In this document: positions 53,401 through 61,960 of the stretch, piece by piece
Layout: each line of letters starts with the position of its first letter
Numbering within the stretch: the stretch's first letter is position 1
Assembly (NCBI RefSeq): GCF_003425985.1
Contig: NZ_CP022985.1
Span: forward strand, 595,501-659,500
Length of the DNA: 64,000 nt
Direction of reading: 5' to 3'
From: Mariniflexile sp. TRM1-10
Lineage (GTDB): Bacteria; Bacteroidota; Bacteroidia; Flavobacteriales; Flavobacteriaceae
The notes under the pieces: model-generated
Database searches by the model: none
Told to the model about the DNA's origin: nothing
The model's input: the letters and a program-made list of their open reading frames with translations, nothing else
Position numbers and translations under genes: made by a program

Positions 53401-54003
53401 ATGAATAAAATATTTTCCATATTATTACTCTGCACAATGTACTCATGTAATCCCCAAAATAAGATGGCAATTGATAAATTAGTACTTAATGAAAACGTAG
53501 AAGATTTTTTCCAAAATGGGAATACTGCTGTAGAAGCCAGAGAAATTAATACAACATTGCCATTTATCTACACAAATGACGTAGAATCATATAAATATGG
53601 CACTGTAAATTTTGTAAATTCAGATGGGGATGATATGATATTGAGTCGTATAGGTGTATTATTGGCAAGACCTACAGATGCAACTATTGTTGGAGTTGTT
53701 GTTGCTATTGAGAACACCCAAACCAGCAGTTTACTTCTAAAAGAAATAACAAAATTAAACGGGCTGCCGGAAATACTAGTGCCGATTCCCCAAGAGAATA
53801 ATGATAATCAGCTACTGGGCCATTCTGCATATCTCTGGCGCTTAAAGGATAATCGTTCCATTATTCTTACCCAATCCTATGAATATACTGAAGGCAAAAG
53901 AACTATGTCCTCTTTAATGTATATGGTTTCAAACAAAGTAAAAGTTATAGATCCCAATCAAGACGAATTTGTCGTTGATAGATTAATCCGAACCTATAAG
54001 TAG
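53401..54003 (+). CDS. small lipoprotein of unknown function
   Basis: 200 aa with a lipobox (SILLLCTMYSC, Cys16). The mature part starts NPQNKMAIDKLVLNENVED and includes SRIGVLLARPTDATIVGVVV and LLGHSAYLWRLKDNRSIILT, with the look of a beta-rich periplasmic domain; I know no family. It is a single gene between repeats A4 and A5, followed by a terminator. This setting suggests it was inserted as a unit by recombination between family-A repeats. Confidence 0.7.
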   Translation: MNKIFSILLLCTMYSCNPQNKMAIDKLVLNENVEDFFQNGNTAVEAREINTTLPFIYTNDVESYKYGTVNFVNSDGDDMILSRIGVLLARPTDATIVGVVVAIENTQTSSLLLKEITKLNGLPEILVPIPQENNDNQLLGHSAYLWRLKDNRSIILTQSYEYTEGKRTMSSLMYMVSNKVKVIDPNQDEFVVDRLIRTYK

Positions 54004-54058
54004 CTAAATGGATTGTAAAATATAACCATACAATATTTAAGTTTTTAGTTTTATAAAG

Positions 54059-54083
54059 CAGGATTCAATCATCCTGTTTTTTT
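54059..54083 (+). terminator. terminator of the lipoprotein gene
   Basis: CAGGAT, loop TCAATC, ATCCTG followed by seven T. It lies 56 bp after the stop and directly before repeat A5. Confidence 0.85.
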
Positions 54084-54092
54084 ATACCCATT

Positions 54093-54325
54093 CTTTCATC
54101 CCAAAGCACATTTATCTCTCCCACGCAAATCCCATCGCTCATAAAAGAGCTTTGCCCGGATGTTGTGGGAAAGCGTATTGAAAAAATCGCCCAGCGACAC
54201 CCAACAATGATATTTTTCAATACCCTTTCAGTGGCTTTCTAAGCCACCATATTTACACACCACAAAAACACTAGTTGTTTAGAAATTCTGCCATATAGAG
54301 GCAAGCTTTCCGGTCACATTGGCTA
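54093..54325. repeat. repeat family A, copy A5
   Basis: Core of the family (CATCCCAAAGCACATTTATC, AAAAGAGCTTTGCCCGGATG, GCGTATTGAAAAAATCGCCC, GTGGCTTTCTAAGCCAC hairpin), with a diverged tail ending GGCAAGCTTTCCGGTCACAT. It is the GC-richest and perhaps least decayed copy, next to the ssb/PRTRC region. Confidence 0.85.
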
Positions 54326-54375
54326 GTTACCGAAAGCCATCTTCATTACTTCCCCTTTGTTTTTTTATCCAAGAA

Positions 54376-54562
54376 CCGGTATGCTGTTTTGTTCCATTTC
54401 AAGAGCAAAGGTATTTACGTGTTCTTAACGCAGGTACAAGGTCAAGCCCTTCGGGTTTGCAAAAAAATCTCCACCTATCCAGGTCGTATTTTTTTGTCAA
54501 AACCTTGTACCTGCTAAACACGAACCTTTTATGCTCCTGAAACGAAACAAAGCATACTCCGG
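54376..54562. other. large inverted repeat upstream of ssb, candidate initiation site
   Basis: The arms 54376-54442 and 54499-54562 are imperfect inverted copies, with a perfect core GCAGGTACAAGGT (54430-54442) and ACCTTGTACCTGC (54502-54514) and matched outer blocks GAGCA, TTTGTT and CCGG. Inside the loop CCCTTCGGG makes a stable UUCG-type hairpin. Such a structure directly before ssb and PRTRC genes might be a single-strand initiation or origin structure. A 73-codon frame over it is rejected. Confidence 0.6.
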
Positions 54563-54705
54563 CTCTTTAAACGAATAAAAAAAAATGTCAGAAATGAAAA
54601 TAAATATTGGAATTGGTAATAGGGTGAAACGAAACAGCACCACCTCTCATTGCCAAATAAATAAAATCAAAAAAAAAAAAAAAATAACTCAAAAAATCTA
54701 AAATC

Positions 54706-55098
54706 ATGAACATCACAGGAAGATTGACAAGGGATGCGGAAGTACGCACAACGTCACAGAACAAAGAAGTAGTAAGCTTTTCAGTAGCAGTAAACGACAG
54801 CTACAAAACCAAGCAAGGAGAACGTATAGAGCAAACCGCCTTTTTCGATTGCTCCTATTGGAGAACCCCAAAAGTAGCCGATTTTCTTACCAAAGGTACA
54901 TTGGTAGAACTATCAGGGAGAGTAAGTGCAAGAGCATGGGCAGGTAATGACGGAGAACCAAGAGCAGGACTGAATTTCCATACCACAGAAATCAAATTCT
55001 ACGGAGGTGCTAAGAAAGCAGAAACCGTAGAGGCTACTAAGAAAATCAAAACTGTTAATCCTGTACCACAGGAAACAACAGACGACCTCCCATTCTAA
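54706..55098 (+). CDS. ssb: single-stranded DNA-binding protein of the mobile element
   Basis: 130 aa OB-fold protein: MNITGRLTRDAEVRTTSQNK, VVSFSVAVNDSY, FFDCSYWRTPKVADFLTKGT and LVELSGRVSARAW are the strands of the SSB family. It ends in the acidic tip DDLPF that recruits replication proteins. Shorter than chromosomal SSB (about 150-180 aa), as usual for element-borne copies. First gene of a plus-strand block with DUF932 and PRTRC genes, and it follows a large inverted repeat. GC content (about 44 percent) is clearly higher than the host DNA, a sign of transfer. Confidence 0.95.
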   Translation: MNITGRLTRDAEVRTTSQNKEVVSFSVAVNDSYKTKQGERIEQTAFFDCSYWRTPKVADFLTKGTLVELSGRVSARAWAGNDGEPRAGLNFHTTEIKFYGGAKKAETVEATKKIKTVNPVPQETTDDLPF

Positions 55099-55141
55099 CA
55101 ACGAGTATGCAATCATTTTATAAACTTTAAATCATTTTATC

Positions 55142-56215
55142 ATGGCACACAACATTAATTTCAACGAGAAAACAGGACGTTATTCATTCTTTAGCGTACA
55201 ACAAAAAGCGTGGCACGGTTTGGGTCAAATCGTAGAACAGTACCCAACAAGCGAGGAAGCTATCAAACACGCAGGGTTAGATTATGAAGTCGTTAAAAGT
55301 CCTCTTTATACCAAAGGTTCGGGCATTATAGAAACAGCAAACGGTATCGAGATTGGTGACAACGAATTGCATGTTCCCAATTATTTTGCCAACATCCGTA
55401 GCGATAACAATACCGTATTGGGCGTAGTGGGTAAAGACTACCATATCGTACAGAACCGTGAAGCCTTCAATTTCTTTGATGCCATTGTAGGCGGTGGAGA
55501 GGGTATCCTATACGAAACCGCAGGGGCATTGGGACAGGGAGAACGCATTTTTATTACGGCAAAATTGCCCGACTACATCCGTGTAGGTAATGGCGATGAT
55601 GTTACGGAAAAGTACATTTTCCTGACCACTTCGCACGATGGTAGCGGAAGTATAACAGCAGCCTTCACCCCTATTAGAATCGTTTGCCAAAACACGCTTA
55701 ACGCATCACTACGCAACATGACCAATGTTGTGCGTATCAGACATACATCGGGAGCAAAACAGCGTATCGAGAACGCCCACAAGATAATGGGATTGGCAAA
55801 TACTCTAAGCACACAGTTAGAAGGGATTTTCAATGGATGGAGTAAAGTAAAGGTTACAGACCGAGAAGTAAGAAAGCTAATCCAATTGGCACTTTGCCCG
55901 AACAAGGAAACATTGGACTTACTGAAAAAGGGCGCAGAAGATGAAGTTTCAACCGTCTTCAAAAATACCGTAGAAGATGCTTTTGCATACGCTATGGTAA
56001 GTGATACCCAACAAATGGACACCACTAAAGGTACTTTGTTCGGAGCGTATAATGCCGTGACAGGCTACTATCAGAATGTACGCAGTTACAAAGACGATGA
56101 AGCCAAGTTACAGAGCATTGTAATGGGTGGAACGGCTCAACTTAAATCACAGAAAGCATTTGAACTATGTACCGCCTTTGCAACGGACGGAGCGGAAATC
56201 TTTAACCTTAATTAA
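55142..56215 (+). CDS. DUF932 (phage/plasmid-like) protein
   Basis: 357 aa. DUF932/LGT_TIGR03299-type features: WHGLGQIVEQYPTSEEAIKH near the start, FANIRSDNNTVLGVVGKDYH, EGILYETAGALGQGERIFIT and LTTSHDGSGSITAAFTPIRI, then VCQNTLNASLRNM and a helical C-terminus. These proteins are widespread on plasmids, phages and ICEs and are thought to act in replication or recombination; the biochemistry is not established. It follows ssb by 43 bp, and the group ssb-DUF932-PRTRC is stable among Bacteroidota elements. Confidence 0.93.
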   Translation: MAHNINFNEKTGRYSFFSVQQKAWHGLGQIVEQYPTSEEAIKHAGLDYEVVKSPLYTKGSGIIETANGIEIGDNELHVPNYFANIRSDNNTVLGVVGKDYHIVQNREAFNFFDAIVGGGEGILYETAGALGQGERIFITAKLPDYIRVGNGDDVTEKYIFLTTSHDGSGSITAAFTPIRIVCQNTLNASLRNMTNVVRIRHTSGAKQRIENAHKIMGLANTLSTQLEGIFNGWSKVKVTDREVRKLIQLALCPNKETLDLLKKGAEDEVSTVFKNTVEDAFAYAMVSDTQQMDTTKGTLFGAYNAVTGYYQNVRSYKDDEAKLQSIVMGGTAQLKSQKAFELCTAFATDGAEIFNLN

Positions 56216-56266
56216 TAACCACAGGCTACCGCCTTACACGGTGGTAGCCTATTAAAGACAACAATC

Positions 56267-56734
56267 ATGGCAAATTGGTGCAGTAACGTGGTTTGGTTTG
56301 AAGCAAATGAGACCACTTTAGAAAAGATAAGGGATATGTTTTTACAAATGGCAGAAATGGAAAAAGAGACGAAGTGTGGACAGTTGCCCACATTCATAAA
56401 GGAAGATGGGGATTGGTTTTTTGACATCCGTTGGGAAGAAGAAGATGTACTCTATTACGAGAGTCGATGGTCGCCCAATACTGAGGTCGTGCAACAAATA
56501 GCGGAACATTTCGGGGTCGGTTTTACTATGGAATATGAAGAAACAGGATGCCTAGTATATGGCAAGGCAACCTTTACAGACGGCATACTCATGGACACCT
56601 ATTTGTCTGGTGAAGATTTTCAAACCTATCACTATAACGAAGAAACAGACAACTATCACTTTGAAGGGGAAACCTACGAAAGTGATTGCGAGATATTGGA
56701 AATCCTATTGGAACGAAAAACAGCACTCTTATGA
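56267..56734 (+). CDS. DUF1281-like / YubB-type protein
   Basis: 155 aa. The start MANWCSNVVWFEANETTLEK is typical of Api92/YubB (DUF1281) ferredoxin-like domains from plasmids and phages. FFDIRWEEEDVLYYESRWSP and EHFGVGFTMEYEETGCLVYG give the rest of the fold, with many Glu and Trp. It may mimic or bind nucleic acids, but no function is proven. It overlaps the next gene by four bases (ATGA) and so is coupled to it. Confidence 0.8.
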   Translation: MANWCSNVVWFEANETTLEKIRDMFLQMAEMEKETKCGQLPTFIKEDGDWFFDIRWEEEDVLYYESRWSPNTEVVQQIAEHFGVGFTMEYEETGCLVYGKATFTDGILMDTYLSGEDFQTYHYNEETDNYHFEGETYESDCEILEILLERKTALL

Positions 56735-56925
56735 AAGTAACGGATTTGAACGGTTGCCTTATTGAGGTAACTAACCTTGATGAAGCCATTGGGATAACTG
56801 CCCAATACAAAGAATATAGCCATGAGGATAAAAATTATTCCGAGTTAGACAAAAGACAAAAAGCCTATTGGACGGATATGTACGAGAAGCTAACAGCCAT
56901 AAAAGAACGATTAAACAACAATTAA
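56731..56925 (+). CDS. small protein of the PRTRC block
   Basis: 64 aa from the ATG at 56731, which overlaps the stop of the preceding gene; an in-frame start at 56686 would lie deep inside that gene and is unlikely. MKVTDLNGCLIEVTNLDEAI opens a small mixed fold and the end is helical (RQKAYWTDMYEKLTAIKERL). Short proteins of this type are part of the element's conserved block in Bacteroidota. No function known to me. Confidence 0.75.
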   Translation: MKVTDLNGCLIEVTNLDEAIGITAQYKEYSHEDKNYSELDKRQKAYWTDMYEKLTAIKERLNNN

Positions 56926-56937
56926 ATTTTTAGAAAG

Positions 56938-57462
56938 ATGAACGCAAATTTTTTCAACCAAATACAGCAGTTGGACTTTACAGGAGTATTGCAACTGAAC
57001 ATTTCAAAAGGAATAGAAAACCACCTAATTGTAACAGTATTGCTCAACAACGAACAATGCGGAGATAATGCCAAAAACCTTATTCCCCCATTGACATTTA
57101 ACGCCACACCCCAAGAGTTTGACGAGGGATTTTTTCAGCAGATAACAACACCTATACAAAAGGTATCGGGCTTGATGGTGGATATGGAAAAGTTCCTAAA
57201 ACAATTGGAAGACGCCAAAAGGCAATCGGCAATGGAAAAAGAGAAAACCGATAAGCAGAAGAAAGAACAGGAAGCCAAAGACAAGAAGTTTAAAGAAGGT
57301 ATGGCAAAGGCGGACGAACTCGAAAAAGAGGGCAAATTCCGTGAAGCGTGGATGAAAGTACCCGATATAACGGAGTTTCCCGAAAAAGCGGACGAGCTAC
57401 GCAAACGCAAAAAGGAACTGTCCGACCAGTTTTCCTCAACAGGTCTATTCGCAACAGAGTAA
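56938..57462 (+). CDS. PRTRC system protein E
   Basis: 174 aa. The N-terminal half (FFNQIQQLDFTGVLQLNISK, LNNEQCGDNAKNLIPPLTFN, EGFFQQITTPIQKVSGLMVD) matches PRTRC protein E; the C-terminal half is a charged coiled coil (EKTDKQKKEQEAKDKKFKEG and onward). PRTRC is a conserved gene cluster of mobile elements named for its ParB- and ThiF-related members; its molecular role is unknown. Followed at 33 bp by protein C. Confidence 0.92.
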   Translation: MNANFFNQIQQLDFTGVLQLNISKGIENHLIVTVLLNNEQCGDNAKNLIPPLTFNATPQEFDEGFFQQITTPIQKVSGLMVDMEKFLKQLEDAKRQSAMEKEKTDKQKKEQEAKDKKFKEGMAKADELEKEGKFREAWMKVPDITEFPEKADELRKRKKELSDQFSSTGLFATE

Positions 57463-57495
57463 GAACAACCTATTTAACTTAAAAAACCAAAAACT

Positions 57496-57714
57496 ATGTT
57501 ATTAGCAACGCAATTAGAACGAGTGTTTATACTCAAGGATAAAGGACAGGACATCAAATTGACCGACCCCGAACCACATTGGAGCGTGGAAGCCGTATTG
57601 AACTTTTACGCCAATACATACCCCATACTGACCACCGCCAAAGTATCAGCACCGCAAATCAAAGACGATGCAGTCGAGTACAGATTTGAAAGTGTCATGG
57701 GTACGAAAGGTTAA
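57496..57714 (+). CDS. PRTRC system protein C
   Basis: 72 aa: ATQLERVFILKDKGQDIKLT, then PEPHWSVEAVLNFYANTYPI and VEYRFESVMGTKG. This is the full length of PRTRC protein C, a small beta-alpha protein resembling ubiquitin-like or ThiS-like folds in layout, with a C-terminal Gly. A C-terminal GTKG next to a ThiF-like E1 gene is suggestive of a modifier, but it ends in Gly rather than GlyGly and no conjugation is known. Confidence 0.93.
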   Translation: MLLATQLERVFILKDKGQDIKLTDPEPHWSVEAVLNFYANTYPILTTAKVSAPQIKDDAVEYRFESVMGTKG

Positions 57715-57731
57715 ACCTAAATTGTAAAAAG

Positions 57732-58907
57732 ATGAATTATGCAACACAACATTATATCGGGAACTATCAGCCTACCCGACCAAAAAAGACAAAGGCAGTT
57801 GCACCAACAGTTGGTCGATTTCGCCCATTGGATGCAAAGACCCAAAGATGCAAACGAAGTGCAGAAAGACAAACAGAAATCCGTACCGATAGCCATGTTG
57901 CCAATGGTTTTCTGAAATCCACTTTTCTGCCTAGACTGAAAACGGCACAATCTGTACAGGCTTGTAGGGAATCTGCAAAAACGCAGAGGGATTTTTATAA
58001 GTCCATTTCCCAAATTGCCGAACATTATGGCTTTCAGCCCATGCCCACAAAGGGTTACGGCTATCCCTACAATATGGCTCTAGCGATGTGGGATGCCCAG
58101 ACCAAGATAAATCAAAGGAATGCCAATTGGGACAGCCTTCGTTTGGTACAGGACGGCAAGAAAACATTTTTTATAAGTGAGGAGCGGTACAGCACTGGTT
58201 CGACCCTGTATTACATTCCCGTTAAACCGCTCTTTCAAATGCTCCATGACCCCAAGCGTAAAAAGACAGCGCAATTGCTTATATCGGTTTGCAGTTATCT
58301 ATACTATATTGCAGATATACCCTATTATAGAGAGGAAAACAGTTATCTGTATTGGATGTATGAAATGATGACCGAATGGGTGGAACAGGATGATGAAACG
58401 GAAGAAACACAAGACTATAAACGTGAACTAAGGCAAGCCGAATATTTTGGGGATGCTATAGAACAGAAACTATTTAACCGCATCAATTTAGAGGTGTTTG
58501 AACAACGTTTAAACCATTTTAAAAGCCGAGATACATTTGACAGGGAATGCCAAAAGGTGGCTACTGATGCATTTTCCCTTTACAAGCAATATCCGCATGA
58601 GCGTATTTTTAGAAATGCCCTAAGACCCAATGAAGACCCCGAAAGAGAAGAGAACGAAATCGAAGCCATTACAATGGACAAGTACATTTCCTTTATAGCG
58701 GATACCCAGGGTTGGCTCTATGAAAGCCTTTCCGATTGTATCAACAACGAGTTCAATGAGTATGGGGAAATTGAAGAACCCACCTTATGCAAACGCTTTG
58801 ATGGAAGTAATATAACGCAAACCAACCTTGATTTTGAAAACCGCCTTTTTGCTCTTTTGGACACTATATGTAGCCTATTGTATGACTATAAAACCACAAG
58901 AAAATGA
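57732..58907 (+). CDS. PRTRC system protein F
   Basis: 391 aa, assigned from its position and from segments LRLVQDGKKTFFISEERYST, YYIPVKPLFQMLHD and YLYYIADIPYYREENSYLYW, which fit PRTRC protein F. The first 90 residues are basic and less ordered. It shares a 4-bp overlap (ATGA) with protein B downstream. No enzyme motif is visible; likely a structural or DNA-associated component of the PRTRC set. Confidence 0.88.
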   Translation: MNYATQHYIGNYQPTRPKKTKAVAPTVGRFRPLDAKTQRCKRSAERQTEIRTDSHVANGFLKSTFLPRLKTAQSVQACRESAKTQRDFYKSISQIAEHYGFQPMPTKGYGYPYNMALAMWDAQTKINQRNANWDSLRLVQDGKKTFFISEERYSTGSTLYYIPVKPLFQMLHDPKRKKTAQLLISVCSYLYYIADIPYYREENSYLYWMYEMMTEWVEQDDETEETQDYKRELRQAEYFGDAIEQKLFNRINLEVFEQRLNHFKSRDTFDRECQKVATDAFSLYKQYPHERIFRNALRPNEDPEREENEIEAITMDKYISFIADTQGWLYESLSDCINNEFNEYGEIEEPTLCKRFDGSNITQTNLDFENRLFALLDTICSLLYDYKTTRK

Positions 58908-59629
58908 ACAATGTAAACGACATAACCGAAAATTTAGGAACCTTATACCATCCCAAATCCGCTTTGGTTTTCTACGAAACTAACGGAACAAGCACCAATT
59001 GTTATGTGGAGCATTTTGATATGGACAAAAACGGTAATCCCATCAATGCCCATCCATTGACCACAAGGGAAGCCCATGTATTGGCAAAGGCACTTCTAAC
59101 CGATAATGAAAAGAATAAAGCTTTTTTAAAGCCAAAAGGAATTTTGCCGACCAACATTCTACATTTCAATCCGAGTGAAAATGGTACGGTAATTTGGTAC
59201 ACCAAAGCACAAATACGACAACTGTACTTTGTGGATAATCTTGGCATACCTAATGGAAAAGTTTATCTACCGCCAATGCTTTGGTTTGCCAATAAAAACA
59301 GTCTTTCCGTGTTTGCCCTTGCATCAAATCGAAGACCCACAGAAAAAACGCCTTTGTATTATGCGCCTTTCTTCAATATTTATGAAAATGGCAATGTATG
59401 TATGGGAACGGTAACGGTCGACATCAAAAATTCCGCTTCGATAGAGGAATTTACAACCGCTTGGGAAGATTACTTTTTTAATAGCTATTTCAATCATTTA
59501 ATGGGAAAACACAATCCTATAAAAGGCAATTGTGTAAGCCTTTGGAAAAAGCTGATACAAACAGGCGAAGCCTTTCCAAAAGCGGTATTGAAAAAAAACA
59601 ACAGAACACTTAAAAATCTACTGCGATGA
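58904..59629 (+). CDS. PRTRC system protein B
   Basis: 241 aa: YHPKSALVFYETNGTSTNCY, TTREAHVLAKALLTDNEKNK, TVIWYTKAQIRQLYFVDNLG, PNGKVYLPPMLWFANKNSLS and MGTVTVDIKNSASIEEFTTA are characteristic blocks of PRTRC protein B. It overlaps both its neighbours by four bases, so the F-B-ThiF trio is translated as a coupled set. The family shows E2/JAB-like hints in some descriptions, but I see no catalytic Cys or JAMM motif that I could defend. Confidence 0.92.
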   Translation: MNNVNDITENLGTLYHPKSALVFYETNGTSTNCYVEHFDMDKNGNPINAHPLTTREAHVLAKALLTDNEKNKAFLKPKGILPTNILHFNPSENGTVIWYTKAQIRQLYFVDNLGIPNGKVYLPPMLWFANKNSLSVFALASNRRPTEKTPLYYAPFFNIYENGNVCMGTVTVDIKNSASIEEFTTAWEDYFFNSYFNHLMGKHNPIKGNCVSLWKKLIQTGEAFPKAVLKKNNRTLKNLLR

Positions 59630-60432
59630 GTACCGAAAAAACAAAAATGCATTTTACGGACAATTACCTGATAAATCCGACAAACCCCATTACCGTAAAC
59701 CTAATCGGTTCGGGTGGTACAGGCTCTAAAGTATTGACCGCCTTAATGGAAATGAACTACAGCCTAATTGCATTGGGACACGCAGGATTGCAAGTCCGCC
59801 TTTGGGATGATGATATTGTAACGAGTGCCAATTTAGGCAGACAGCGTTTTGCAGAATGTGAGGTTACGTTGTACAAATCCGTTGCCCTTGTAAACCGTGC
59901 AAACCGCTTTATGGGAACGAATTGGAAAGCCGAAACGGTAAAATTTGAAAAGGACAAGTTTGGCAGAATACCCGAAAAAGCAAAGGCAATCATTACTATT
60001 ACTTGTGTGGACAGCGTACAGGCAAGATTTGGAGTTGCCGACATATTGAAAGATATAAACAACCACAAACATCACAGGGACGAACCAAAATATTGGTTGG
60101 ATTTTGGCAATAGCCAACATACAGGGCAGGTACTGTTAGCTACCATTGGAAACATTCCCCAACCCAGCTCCGAAAAATACGAAACGGTGGCAAGCCTGCC
60201 AATGGTTACTGAAGAATTTAGCGAATTACTGAAACAATCCGAACAAGAAGATAACACTCCAAGCTGTTCACTTGCAGAAGCATTGGAACACCAAGATTTA
60301 TTTATCAATTCCTCTTTGACCCAAATGGGGTGTTCTTTATTATGGAGTTTATTTCGCAATGGTATGACCCCATACAGGGGATTTTTCCACAATCTAAAGG
60401 ACTTCCGTACCCATCCCATAAAAGTCGCCTGA
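59626..60432 (+). CDS. PRTRC system ThiF-family protein
   Basis: 268 aa E1-like adenylation domain. ITVNLIGSGGTGSKVLTALM carries the GxGGxGS nucleotide-binding loop, VRLWDDDIVTSANLGRQRF the Asp and Arg for ATP, and IITITCVDSVQARFGVAD the crossover region. The Cys pairs of other ThiF/MoeB proteins are not evident. By homology it should adenylate the C-terminus of a small modifier; the only candidate nearby is protein C. Last gene of the PRTRC operon, followed by a terminator. Confidence 0.94.
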   Translation: MSTEKTKMHFTDNYLINPTNPITVNLIGSGGTGSKVLTALMEMNYSLIALGHAGLQVRLWDDDIVTSANLGRQRFAECEVTLYKSVALVNRANRFMGTNWKAETVKFEKDKFGRIPEKAKAIITITCVDSVQARFGVADILKDINNHKHHRDEPKYWLDFGNSQHTGQVLLATIGNIPQPSSEKYETVASLPMVTEEFSELLKQSEQEDNTPSCSLAEALEHQDLFINSSLTQMGCSLLWSLFRNGMTPYRGFFHNLKDFRTHPIKVA

Positions 60433-60450
60433 TAGCCAATATCGGGCGGC

Positions 60451-60489
60451 AAAAAGACAGACCCTTCCGATGGTCGGGACAGTCTTTTT
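60451..60489 (+). terminator. terminator of the PRTRC operon
   Basis: AAAAAGAC pairs with GTCTTTTT and CCGA with TCGG inside it. It begins 18 bp after the ThiF-family stop. Confidence 0.85.
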
Positions 60490-60519
60490 GCATCAAATCG
60501 GTGCAACCACTTTGACAAA

Positions 60520-60678
60520 ATGCGCTTCACCTCAATGCCCCAGTCCCATTTTATCAAACAGGTTGCGACATTTTTTCGTGGGATATTCATTATCCCATTG
60601 TTGCTATTTGAAGGGCTTTTTTACTTTGTGAAACAGATACCGTTGTGGGAACAGTTTTTTATTCGATGCTTAATTTAA
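60520..60678 (+). CDS. 52-codon ORF, possibly a truncated membrane protein
   Basis: ATG at 60520 gives MRFTSMPQSHFIKQVATFFR, then GIFIIPLLLFEGLFYFVKQI and a short end at TAA 60678. One strong hydrophobic segment suggests a membrane peptide. It overlaps the tail of the leftward PLD-like gene by 9 bp, and the composition resembles the PRTRC side. It may be the first part of a larger element gene cut off by insertion of the nuclease cluster to the right. Confidence 0.4.
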   Translation: MRFTSMPQSHFIKQVATFFRGIFIIPLLLFEGLFYFVKQIPLWEQFFIRCLI

Positions 60679-61893
60679 TTTATATCCCAATATCCTAATC
60701 GCATCATCAGCTTTGTCATTCCTAATCGGATACTTTTCCGGTTTTGTCCAACCATTTAACTCCTGTACGCCTGAAGTTCCTAATCTCTTTAATTTATATT
60801 CGGGATTTTTTATCAAATTATGAATTTTTAAATCCATTTCATCATTTGAATGAATTAGATATTTTAAGGATTTACGAATTCGGGGCATTCCATTTTCTGC
60901 TATAAATGAGTCGTCTGCATTAAATCTTTGAATTCGCATATTCGATGAATGTAAACCTGCAAATACTTGTCTTGCTTGACTTTCTGTTAATTTGTCAATG
61001 TTTTTTCTTGACAAGTTAAATTTATAAACATCTTTCGACAAATTAGCCATATAATTTGGATAGTTATCTTCTTTAAATTCTCGATGCCATTTTATATAAT
61101 CTTTGAAAAGTTTTGGAATTATCTGCTTTTGATTTTTTTCTGTCAAAATTTTTCCACTTTTTTTATGCCAAACTACTTTTATGAAGTGCCAAAAATGGTC
61201 CAAAATCAAATATGATGGAATATTTGGATGTTCCTTTTCCGCAATGTCTTTTATTAATTCACGAATTTCATCAACAATTCCCCAATAAACAAAATACTGT
61301 TTTGCAATTTTCGTTATTCTAGGTTTTTTGTTCCGTTTCGTTCTATTCGCAGTTATCTTTGTTTTAAATCGTTTTAGTTCTGCGTTTTGTTTTTTTTGTC
61401 TTTTTAACCAATTTTTATAAAGAAACTCATAATTATCAAGATCAGTAGGTTGAAGTAGATTTGAACTTTTTATTAAATCGCTAAAATGCTTTTCAAGTCC
61501 TTTCAAAATCTTTTTTTCATCAGAATAGATATTTGTTTCTATATTTTTTTCTAAACCACCAAAAGTAAAATTTGATGAACCTATTATTGCTCCAATGATA
61601 AAACCTTCTTTGTAAAATATGATAAACTTTGAATGAAATTCATCGCCTAAAAAACTTATCTCAACTTTACTTGATGATTGTATTTTTTTTAGCGAATAAA
61701 AACTTGTTGGTGGTCTCAAAGAAACCAGTAGATTTACTTGAATTTGATTTTCGCTCCATTGTTTAATTAAATCACTTTCGGTAAAAAAGGCAGTAGCAAT
61801 GTCAATTTGATCAGATTGTTTTGCTAATTTTTCAATTTCGTTTTTGAGATTTTTAGTTGGTCGGTTGGTGATTATCATTCTATCTTTAAGCAA
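60670..61893 (-). CDS. PLD-like nuclease domain protein
   Basis: 407 aa. The N-terminal 170 residues form a phospholipase D-like fold with one HKD half: FHSKFIIFYKEG (His87-x-Lys89) and IIGSSNFTFGGLEKNIETN (Ser106/Asn108 region). PLD-type nucleases act as dimers with two such halves; the NgoFVII/BfiI-like restriction enzymes are the nearest known group. Residues about 185-407 are helical and basic (RFKTKITANRTKRNKKPRIT) and may recognise DNA. No methylase is adjacent. Probably a solitary defence nuclease placed in the element. Confidence 0.78.
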   Translation of the reverse strand: MLKDRMIITNRPTKNLKNEIEKLAKQSDQIDIATAFFTESDLIKQWSENQIQVNLLVSLRPPTSFYSLKKIQSSSKVEISFLGDEFHSKFIIFYKEGFIIGAIIGSSNFTFGGLEKNIETNIYSDEKKILKGLEKHFSDLIKSSNLLQPTDLDNYEFLYKNWLKRQKKQNAELKRFKTKITANRTKRNKKPRITKIAKQYFVYWGIVDEIRELIKDIAEKEHPNIPSYLILDHFWHFIKVVWHKKSGKILTEKNQKQIIPKLFKDYIKWHREFKEDNYPNYMANLSKDVYKFNLSRKNIDKLTESQARQVFAGLHSSNMRIQRFNADDSFIAENGMPRIRKSLKYLIHSNDEMDLKIHNLIKNPEYKLKRLGTSGVQELNGWTKPEKYPIRNDKADDAIRILGYKLN

Positions 61894-61938
61894 TGTTTAA
61901 TATTAACACATTATTTTTTTAAAAAAGCATAAGACGTT

Positions 61939-61960
61939 TAGCATATAATGAGATATGCTA
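61939..61960. terminator. hairpin overlapping the HNH gene stop
   Basis: TAGCATAT, loop AATGAG, ATATGCTA is a perfect 8-bp stem whose right arm contains the TAG stop of the HNH gene. The A-run at 61918-61926 supplies a T-run on the minus strand. Confidence 0.65.

Noticed and set aside
54319..54540. 73-codon open frame upstream of ssb
   Set aside because: It coincides with the large inverted repeat, which explains the sequence better.
57496..57714. Ubiquitin-like modifier call for PRTRC protein C
   Set aside because: The layout and a terminal Gly are suggestive, but there is no GlyGly end and no known reaction; kept only as a hypothesis.
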